NCBI GenBank assembly: GCA_015486375.1
Contig: WFRR01000039.1
Span: forward strand, 1 to 32,086
Origin: Thiotrichaceae bacterium
Lineage (GTDB): Bacteria; Pseudomonadota; Gammaproteobacteria; Thiotrichales; Thiotrichaceae
Length of the DNA: 32,086 nt
Direction of reading: 5' to 3'
Under the pieces are notes generated by a model. That model was not told the origin of the DNA and ran no database searches. It saw nothing but the letters and a program-made list of their open reading frames with translations. The position numbers and the translations under genes were made by a program. Numbering within the stretch: position 1 is the stretch's first letter; every line of letters begins with the position of its first letter. Positions 25,860 through 32,086 of the stretch are shown here, piece by piece.

Positions 25860-26807
25860 ATGGAAGCTCTAACAGATTTAAATGCTATTTTACACTCCAA
25901 ACGTGCCAATATTTATTACATTGAAAAATGCCGAGTCATGCAAAAAGATGGTCGGGTGGTTTATCTTTCAGAGGCTAAATATGAAAAACAGTACTGGAAT
26001 ATTCCTATCGCAAATACGACTGTTATTTTGTTGGGAATGGGAACATCCATTACACAAGCCGCCGTTCGTAGCCTAGCTTCGGCAGGGGTACTTATTGGTT
26101 TTAGTGGTAGTGGTGGAACACCATTAATTGCAGCTAATGAGGTGGAGTGGTTATCTCCTCAGAGTGAATATCGTCCCACAGAATATATTCAGGGCTGGAT
26201 GCAGTTCTGGTTTGATGAAAATAAACGTCTAAAAATAGCCAAACGCCTGCAACAATGTCGGATTGAATATTTAAAAACCGTTTGGGGTAAAGATCGTGAT
26301 TTACATAACTATAGCTTTTATAGTGATGATGCTGATATAGAAAATGCACTTAATCAATTTCTTTCTCGTATTAAAAATAGTCCCAATATTAATAACTTAT
26401 TATTAGTAGAAGCACAACTAACAAAATCTTTATATAAGATTTCAGCTAATCGTACCCAAATTAGTAATTTTCGACGTGATGCTAATTGTGGTGATGCAGC
26501 CAATGACTTTCTAAATCATGGTAATTATTTAGCCTATGGACTGGCGGCAACAACGCTTTGGGTACTTGGCATTCCTCATGGCTTTGCCGTAATGCATGGA
26601 AAAACAAGACGAGGGGCATTAGTTTTTGATATTGCTGATTTAATTAAAGATAGCTTAATTTTACCGTGGGCATTTATTTGTGCTGATAAAGGAATGTCTG
26701 AACAAACATTTAGGCAGCAGTGCTTACAAAATTTTACTAAACATAAAGCCCTTGATTTTATGTTCAACACGGTAAAACAGATGGCAAAAGAGGGGAAATC
26801 GCTATGA
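25860..26807 (+). CDS. cas1: Type I-F CRISPR-associated endonuclease/integrase Cas1
   Basis: Integrates new spacers at the leader end of the array together with the Cas2 part of Cas2/3. The 315 residues are of I-F type, with SKRANIYYIEKCRVMQKDGR near the N-terminus and the segment WNIPIANTTVILLGMGTSIT typical of Cas1f. Metal ligands are Glu184 (LLVEAQL), His246 (AVMHGKTR) and Asp257 with Asp260 (FDIADLIKD), all present, so it should be active. GGAAAA lies 5 bases before the ATG. The final ATGA overlaps the start of cas2/3 by 4 bp, indicating translational coupling. It is divergent from yejB, with a 117-bp shared region. Confidence 0.97.
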   Translation: MEALTDLNAILHSKRANIYYIEKCRVMQKDGRVVYLSEAKYEKQYWNIPIANTTVILLGMGTSITQAAVRSLASAGVLIGFSGSGGTPLIAANEVEWLSPQSEYRPTEYIQGWMQFWFDENKRLKIAKRLQQCRIEYLKTVWGKDRDLHNYSFYSDDADIENALNQFLSRIKNSPNINNLLLVEAQLTKSLYKISANRTQISNFRRDANCGDAANDFLNHGNYLAYGLAATTLWVLGIPHGFAVMHGKTRRGALVFDIADLIKDSLILPWAFICADKGMSEQTFRQQCLQNFTKHKALDFMFNTVKQMAKEGKSL

Positions 26808-29800
26808 TTGTTACCTTTATTTCACAATGTAAAAAAAAGTCCCTTAATAAAACACGGCGAGTATTGGATAGCTTTGCTAATCGTATTGGTAGTCGAACAT
26901 GGCAAACCATTATGACTAATGAAGGTTTGCATGCAGTCAAAAAACTATTACGAAAAACAGCCTCTAAAAATACCGCAGTTTCTTGTCATTGGATTCGCAG
27001 TCGTACCCGTATAGAACTCGTTTGGATTGTCGGTAATCGAAATCAATTTAATAGTGAAGGTTGCGTACCTGTCAATACAACCCGACAAAACATTATAAAT
27101 ACTCATTGGGAAAATAACTGGAACTACCTCCCATTGATTAAATCCTTATCTGCATTATCTGCACTCTTTCATGATTGGGGAAAGGCTTCTGAGTTTTTTC
27201 AGAGTAAATTAAAAAGTAAAAAAATTCTAGCTGATCCCTTACGGCATGAATGGATTTCAGTGCTATTTTTACAGGTTTTTGTCAATGGAGAAAATGATCA
27301 ACAGTGGTTATCTCGCTTGAGTAAGGGAGAGATTGATAGAGAACAGATTAATCTCAATATTGACAACAAAAGTGACCAGCCTTTAAAGAATCTACCGAAT
27401 GCTGCTAGTTTAGTGGCTTGGCTCATTGTGACTCATCATCGTTTACCTTTACCGATAAAGGAAGAAGCAAGAAGATATAAAACAATCCCTGTTGATGCTT
27501 TTCAAACGCTTTTAGGGGTGATCGATTCAGAGTGGGGCTATGAAAACAAAAAAGCAAAACAGGAACTTAAACGCTGCTTTGACTATCCCGTATTACCGAG
27601 TGAATCCCGTCCTTGGCTAAAGCAAATTAAGAAATGGTCGAATAGATTATATGATAACTTATCTTTATTAAATCAGTCGCTTAATGATGGTAGTTGGAGA
27701 GTCGTTCTGCATCATGCACGCTTAAGTTTAATGTTAGCCGATCATCATTATTCTTCGCTTGATAGAGATATGAACTGGCAAAGCCCGTTAAAATTTTATG
27801 CCAATACTGATCGAAAAACTGGAAAACTAAAACAGCAGCTAGATGAACATCTTGTTGGGGTTATGAAAAAATCTTTAAAAATCGCCCATTTATTACCTAT
27901 GTTTGAAGGCAGTTCGACTGAATTATTTCCCCGAGCTTATGATGTTAAAGCCCTAAAACGCAAAAGCACTAACACAGATTTTCGGTGGCAAGATACTGCT
28001 GTTAGTCAAATCATAAAATGGCGGAATCAAGGTGATCTAAAACAATCACAGGATCATTTTGGCTTTTTTGCAATTAATATGGCAAGCACGGGAAAAGGAA
28101 AAACGTTTGCTAATGCTAAAATCATGCGTTCCTTGTCATCAGATAAGAATAGTTTACGATATATTTTAGCATTAGGATTAAGAACCTTAACGCTACAAAC
28201 AGGCGATGAATATCGAGATCGTATTGGTTTGGATGAAACCGAACTTGCTGTATTAATTGGTTCTAAGGCTGTACTAGACTTACACAACCGCAATAAAACT
28301 CAAGGGAAATATCCATTAGATGCTAAAGATAATGAGGACTTTGGTTCAGAGTCACTAGAGAATTTACTAGACAATGAAATTGATTACGAATCAAACTTAC
28401 CCGAGGATATTTTAGCCACGATTTTTAATACTCCACAGGGAAAGAAGAATCGTAAATTTCTGTATGCACCTGTTCTAACTTGTACGATTGACCACCTAAT
28501 CGCAGCCACAGAAACAAAACGGGGAGGACGTTATATCTTACCTTGTCTGCGTTTGATGTCATCTGATCTTGTCATTGATGAAATTGATAATTTCGAGGGC
28601 AGTGATTTAGTTGCCATTGGTCGTTTAATTCATTTAGCCGGTATGCTAGGGCGGAAAGTAATGATTTCATCTGCCACAATTTCCCCTGATTTAGCAGAAG
28701 GCTATTTCAATGCCTATCAGTCTGGTTGGTCACTATTTGCCAATAGTAGAAATATGAGTCAGGCACTGACTTGTATTTGGGTAGATGAATTTGTGACTCA
28801 TATTGATGATATTAATACTAATCTGGAAGAAAATAGACGCATTCGTTTTAAAGAAAGACACCAAGCCTTTATTCACAAACGAGTAGGAAATTTAGCTAAG
28901 CTAAAAGCTAAACGCAAAGCAAAATTACTTAACTGTCAAAATTTATTAAAATTACCTGAAAGTGATATAGAAAATCAGTATTATCAAACAATTAAAACTG
29001 AAATTATTTCTCAGCATGAGCAGCATTATTCCGTTGAGCAGCAATCAAAGAAACAAGTTTCATTTGGAGTTGTTCGGGTTGCCAATATTAAACCCTGTAT
29101 TCATCTAACCGAATATTTAGCTGAAAGTTATTGGTCTGATGAGATTGAAATAAAGGTGATGGCTTATCACAGTCAACAAGCTTTACTGATGCGAAGTTAT
29201 CAAGAAAATCATCTAGATTCAGTATTAAAGCGCGACAATAATCACACTCAAGCTATTTTTGAAAATGCCGTGATTAGAAACCATCTTGAGCAATGCCAAC
29301 ATAAAAATCTGATTTTTATTTTAGTGACAACCCCTGTTGAAGAGGTCGGCCGTGATCATGATTTTGATTGGGCTATTATTGAACCCTCTTCATTTCGATC
29401 TATTATTCAGCTATCAGGTCGTGTATTAAGACATCGTGATATATATCCTCAATATGCCAATATTGCTTTACTCCAATATAATTTAAAATCATTGACTCAA
29501 AAAAATAATAAGGCGACTTATTGTCAGCCGGGTTATGAAACTCAGGAAAATTTGCTGGATTCCCATGATCTTAATCAATTAGTTAATTTTTCAAAGCTAA
29601 TAAAGCGAATCGATGCACAACCCCGTATTCAACGAAAGTCACGGCTAAATCCTCAAAAAAGGTTAAGTGATTTAGAACATTACTCTATTCAACAACTGCT
29701 TACAGACTATGAAAATCAAGGTGCTGTCAATTTACAAGGATATTTATCAGGCTGTTGGTGGATGACTGCTTTACCACAATGCTTTAATGCTTTTCGAGAA

Positions 29801-30133
29801 GGAAGCAAACAGCACCCCATTTACCTGATGCCTGAACTTGCAGATGAAACCTATAGCTATGTGGAAAAAGTGTATGAAAAAGGAAAAATGCTAATGCCGC
29901 CACCACAAACACTTTATAAAATACATAAAAAAACACTGTCAAAACAACAGCAAAGCCGATTATGGCTACCGCGAGACTATTTGAAATTATTAAAAGAAAT
30001 CGCCGTATTTAAAGGAATGGATATACAATATGCCGCATTATTGTATGGTGAATTAATATTGCCTAGCTATGGAAAAGATGCAATCAGTGTTGAATTTACT
30101 TACAATGAACAACTGGGTTTGACTAAATATTAA
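26804..30133 (+). CDS. cas3: Type I-F Cas2/Cas3 fusion (helicase-nuclease)
   Basis: The I-F hallmark fusion; it takes part in spacer integration and degrades target DNA. Of 1109 residues, 1-95 are Cas2 (MIVTFISQCKKKSLNKTRRV start). An HD nuclease domain follows with His123-Asp124 (LFHDWGKASEF), His148 (HEWIS), His211-His212 (THHRLPLP) and Asp313-His314. The SF2 helicase has Walker A MASTGKGKTFAN (427-437, Lys433), a DExD-type motif VIDEIDNF (590-597), motif III SSATIS (622-627) and motif VI QLSGRVLRHR. A C-terminal domain of about 200 residues ends the chain. The length matches known I-F proteins, and no motif is lost. Next to it stands the CRISPR leader directly; no csy1-csy4 genes follow. 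Confidence 0.96.
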   Translation: MIVTFISQCKKKSLNKTRRVLDSFANRIGSRTWQTIMTNEGLHAVKKLLRKTASKNTAVSCHWIRSRTRIELVWIVGNRNQFNSEGCVPVNTTRQNIINTHWENNWNYLPLIKSLSALSALFHDWGKASEFFQSKLKSKKILADPLRHEWISVLFLQVFVNGENDQQWLSRLSKGEIDREQINLNIDNKSDQPLKNLPNAASLVAWLIVTHHRLPLPIKEEARRYKTIPVDAFQTLLGVIDSEWGYENKKAKQELKRCFDYPVLPSESRPWLKQIKKWSNRLYDNLSLLNQSLNDGSWRVVLHHARLSLMLADHHYSSLDRDMNWQSPLKFYANTDRKTGKLKQQLDEHLVGVMKKSLKIAHLLPMFEGSSTELFPRAYDVKALKRKSTNTDFRWQDTAVSQIIKWRNQGDLKQSQDHFGFFAINMASTGKGKTFANAKIMRSLSSDKNSLRYILALGLRTLTLQTGDEYRDRIGLDETELAVLIGSKAVLDLHNRNKTQGKYPLDAKDNEDFGSESLENLLDNEIDYESNLPEDILATIFNTPQGKKNRKFLYAPVLTCTIDHLIAATETKRGGRYILPCLRLMSSDLVIDEIDNFEGSDLVAIGRLIHLAGMLGRKVMISSATISPDLAEGYFNAYQSGWSLFANSRNMSQALTCIWVDEFVTHIDDINTNLEENRRIRFKERHQAFIHKRVGNLAKLKAKRKAKLLNCQNLLKLPESDIENQYYQTIKTEIISQHEQHYSVEQQSKKQVSFGVVRVANIKPCIHLTEYLAESYWSDEIEIKVMAYHSQQALLMRSYQENHLDSVLKRDNNHTQAIFENAVIRNHLEQCQHKNLIFILVTTPVEEVGRDHDFDWAIIEPSSFRSIIQLSGRVLRHRDIYPQYANIALLQYNLKSLTQKNNKATYCQPGYETQENLLDSHDLNQLVNFSKLIKRIDAQPRIQRKSRLNPQKRLSDLEHYSIQQLLTDYENQGAVNLQGYLSGCWWMTALPQCFNAFREGSKQHPIYLMPELADETYSYVEKVYEKGKMLMPPPQTLYKIHKKTLSKQQQSRLWLPRDYLKLLKEIAVFKGMDIQYAALLYGELILPSYGKDAISVEFTYNEQLGLTKY

Positions 30134-30196
30134 TCAATGTACTTAATTATTAGTGATTTTAACCAATGAAAATACGTATAAAAATATTAACTTTTA

Positions 30197-30209
30197 AATC
30201 AATTACTTA
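30197..30209 (+). promoter_or_regulatory. IHF-like binding site in the leader
   Basis: AATCAATTACTTA fits the IHF consensus WATCAA-N4-TTR at every defined position. It ends 83 bp before the first repeat. IHF is known to assist I-F and I-E spacer integration by bending the leader. The gene for IHF is not in the window. Confidence 0.5.
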
Positions 30210-30258
30210 CAGGTGGGTAATTTTTGATTCCTAAAATACTCAAAATAAAGGTAGTTGC

Positions 30259-30288
30259 TTGTTATCTCTAAATATTCCTTGTTATAAT
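30259..30288 (+). promoter_or_regulatory. Probable promoter for pre-crRNA
   Basis: -35-like TTGTTA (30259-30264), 18-base spacer, perfect -10 TATAAT (30283-30288). Transcription would begin near 30294-30296, within the first bases of repeat 1 and just before its hairpin. Confidence 0.55.
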
Positions 30289-30292
30289 TGCT

Positions 30293-31823
30293 ATTCACTG
30301 CCGAGTAGGCAGCTTAGAAAAATTCTCCTGCTACTTTTGCGGCTACTGTTAATATTCACTGCCGAGTAGGCAGCTTAGAAAACAAAGAGAAGGGAAACTC
30401 CCTGTCACATGGATATTCACTGCCGAGTAGGCAGCTTAGAAATTCTGAGAAATTACACCTCAATAAAAAATCAGATTCACTGCCGAGTAGGCAGCTTAGA
30501 AATTGCTGGTTAACCCTTTCTGTTATCGCATCAAATTCACTGCCGAGTAGGCAGCTTAGAAAGATCTTCGTCTTAGAATGTGCTTCTTTCAGTGATTCAC
30601 TGCCGAGTAGGCAGCTTAGAAATGCAAGCGCAATCGATGCCGCATATTGTTTGAATTCACTGCCGAGTAGGCAGCTTAGAAAACGCGAAAGTGTAGGTTG
30701 CCCCAATTTGCCTTATTCACTGCCGAGTAGGCAGCTTAGAAAGTACTGGATGATCATCCCGCAATGTATTTAGGATTCACTGCCGAGTAGGCAGCTTAGA
30801 AATGCATAAGTGTTATTAGTACGCAACACCCGCCATTCACTGCCGAGTAGGCAGCTTAGAAATCATGATTCGGTAACTCTTTCACTTTATGCACATTCAC
30901 TGCCGAGTAGGCAGCTTAGAAAACTACGCATGTCTTATAATCCATGTTCGATACATTCACTGCCGAGTAGGCAGCTTAGAAAACAAACAAGCATTCCTAA
31001 GTTTGCTGTAAAACATTCACTGCCGAGTAGGCAGCTTAGAAATGATTGGTATGCAGCATCCATTTCTTTTAATGATTCACTGCCGAGTAGGCAGCTTAGA
31101 AAATTCGATCAGGAGCGGTAAACAACCACTCCATATTCACTGCCGAGTAGGCAGCTTAGGAAATCAGTAAAATTGATCAACAGATGAAAACAGCATTCAC
31201 TGCCGAGTAGGCAGCTTAGAAATGATTATTCAATGTGTAATAGCCGCAAATGCAATTCACTGCCGAGTAGGCAGCTTAGAAAAACAGAGATTGATGATGA
31301 CGATTGTGAAGTTTATTCACTGCCGAGTAGGCAGCTTAGAAAATTCCTGTGCAAAAGTAAGGAGTAATATCTTTATTCACTGCCGAGTAGGCAGCTTAGA
31401 AATGTGGTGGATTTGGATGATCTGCTATTGCTTGTATTCACTGCCGAGTAGGCAGCTTAGAAATCACTAACGGCGTAAGCAATCAAGGTAAAGCCATTCA
31501 CTGCCGAGTAGGCAGCTTAGAAATGTCAATAAATGCACGATTATCCACGGCACTCATTCACTGCCGAGTAGGCAGCTTAGAAATCATTATTTTCATCTGG
31601 AACACAAGTGCATTCATTCACTGCCGAGTAGGCAGCTTAGAAATGTACTTTTTGTCCACATATTATTGGAATACCATTCACTGCCGAGTAGGCAGCTTAG
31701 AAAAATACCAAGCTTTTGCACCTGTAATCGCTAGTATTCACTGCCGAGTAGGCAGCTTAGAAAAAAGCATTAATGATGCCTATCACGCTACGATCATTCA
31801 CTGCCAAGTAGGCAGCTTAGAAA
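30293..31823 (+). CRISPR. Type I-F CRISPR array, 26 repeats and 25 spacers
   Basis: The 28-bp repeat begins ATTCACTGCC and ends GCAGCTTAGAAA. It contains the I-F hairpin CTGCC-GAGTA-GGCAG (repeat positions 6-20), so a Cas6f/Csy4 cut after position 20 would leave the 8-base handle CTTAGAAA. Repeats start at 30293, 30354, 30415, then every 60 bp to 31375, then 31436 and every 60 bp to 31796. Spacers are 32 bp except numbers 1, 2 and 19 (33 bp). Twenty-four repeats look identical. Repeat 15 (31135) has A to G at position 26, and the last (31796) has G to A at position 11, in the hairpin loop. No spacer occurs twice by eye. Transcription runs left to right from the cas side. Confidence 0.98.
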
Positions 31824-31830
31824 ACCGACA

Positions 31831-31855
31831 ATGAATTTTTTCATAGGAGGCTATG
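31831..31855 (+). other. Two overlapping small hairpins with an AGGAGG box, after the array
   Basis: ATGAA/TTCAT (31831-31844) and CATAG/CTATG (31842-31855) share three bases and cannot both form. The second holds GAGG of an AGGAGG Shine-Dalgarno-like box in its loop. The ATG after it is followed at once by TAA, and the next ATG by CAA TAA, so no protein is encoded. The 131 bp between the array and the tandem repeats carry no gene. Confidence 0.35.
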
Positions 31856-31954
31856 TAACGGATTAATGCAATAAAGAGAGTTTTCAGATTATTTAAGCGA
31901 AATATTAGAACAGACTTCTTTGCTATAGACCTGACCCAATAGATAGACACGACT

Positions 31955-32062
31955 TAGGTTTTTATACCTATTTAGATATAACCCAAAATAGGTTTTTATG
32001 TCTACTTTGATATAACCCAGTTTAGGTTTTTCTAACCAGAATGGATATAAAAACCCAGTTTG
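31955..32062. repeat. Three tandem copies of a degenerate 34-bp repeat
   Basis: Copies begin with TAGGTTTTT at 31955, 31989 and 32023, exactly 34 bp apart. Copies 1 and 2 share TAGGTTTTTAT at the left and GATATAACCCA at the right; copy 3 diverges in the middle, gains a few bases and ends GGATATAAAAACCCAGTTT. At each junction AACCC and GGTT form a short hairpin. A 61-residue minus-strand frame across them is a by-product of the repetition. The copies touch each other without spacers, so this is not a second CRISPR array. Confidence 0.8.
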
Positions 32063-32086
32063 GGGCATACACAACAGACAAACGAC

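Larger units (their letters stand above)
30134..30292 (+). promoter_or_regulatory. CRISPR leader
   Basis: 159 bp, AT-rich and without ORFs, between the cas2/3 stop and the first repeat. It is the leader because the cas side holds invariant repeats while the far end has a degenerate last repeat, and because the repeat in this orientation ends in the I-F crRNA handle sequence. It contains an IHF-like site and a consensus promoter, listed separately. Confidence 0.85.

Noticed and set aside
25817-25881. AACAGATTTAA occurring twice, before and at the start of cas1
   Set aside because: An 11-bp match in AT-rich DNA, one copy being coding; not enough for an operator or insertion scar.
30356-31834. 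Four open frames of 82-116 residues inside the array, with repeating peptides such as HSLPSRQLR, IHCRVGSLE and FLSCLLGSE
   Set aside because: They come from the CRISPR repeat; a 60-bp period is a multiple of three, so frames stay open across spacers. No ribosome-binding site or independent evidence for translation.
31955-32062. Second CRISPR array beyond the first
   Set aside because: The copies adjoin directly, there are no unique spacers of constant length between them, and the similarity is at the ends of a degenerate unit.
31889-32074. Minus-strand frame of 61 residues at the right edge
   Set aside because: It spans the 34-bp tandem repeats, has no ribosome-binding site and no protein pattern beyond the repetition.

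Overview
The window looks like a chromosomal segment of an AT-rich gammaproteobacterium. Supporting signs are the aceE-aceF-lpdA operon with a single-chain E1 of 887 residues, the pepA-holC pair, dapE, an exonuclease I (sbcB), yejBEF and a type I-F CRISPR locus. The secreted rhodanese-like plus LysM pair is reminiscent of sulfur-oxidising lineages such as Thiotrichales. That placement is an inference; no rRNA or tRNA gene is visible to fix it.

Layout. 1-5698 (minus): pyruvate dehydrogenase complex, with lpdA cut by the left edge. 5699-8338: small secreted or cytosolic proteins and an RluA-family pseudouridine synthase. 8328-8900 (minus): a 190-residue protein resembling only the C-terminal half of CARF-type CRISPR proteins of the NE0113 family. 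8965-10140: a double zinc-ribbon membrane protein. 10184-13601 (minus): dapE, pepA, holC and a small coiled-coil protein. 13808-15326 (plus): a secreted rhodanese-like protein without its catalytic cysteine, then a LysM protein. 15445-15903 (minus): a small lipoprotein with a long structured 3' region ending in a clear terminator. 16060-18553: apbE and sbcB, convergent and overlapping. 18712-21336 (minus): two secreted proteins, one with a CAP domain and five Cys-containing repeats. 21466-25742 (minus): peptide ABC transporter yejB-yejE-yejF, both permeases enlarged and no yejA. 25860-31823 (plus): type I-F cas1, cas2/3 fusion, leader and a 26-repeat CRISPR array. 31824-32086: no gene, hairpins and three copies of a 34-bp tandem repeat.

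How the parts work together. AceE, AceF and LpdA form one complex that converts pyruvate to acetyl-CoA. PepA, DapE and the Yej transporter are linked by peptide and diaminopimelate metabolism, though only pepA-holC-ORF and possibly dapE look co-transcribed. The CRISPR part has an apparently intact adaptation and target-degradation module (Cas1, Cas2/3) and an array transcribed from the cas side. The four Csy/Cascade genes that normally sit between cas2/3 and the array are absent here: 159 bp separate cas2/3 from the first repeat. They must lie elsewhere, or the locus works only in adaptation. This, and the CARF-less NE0113-like protein, are the two most interesting observations in the window.
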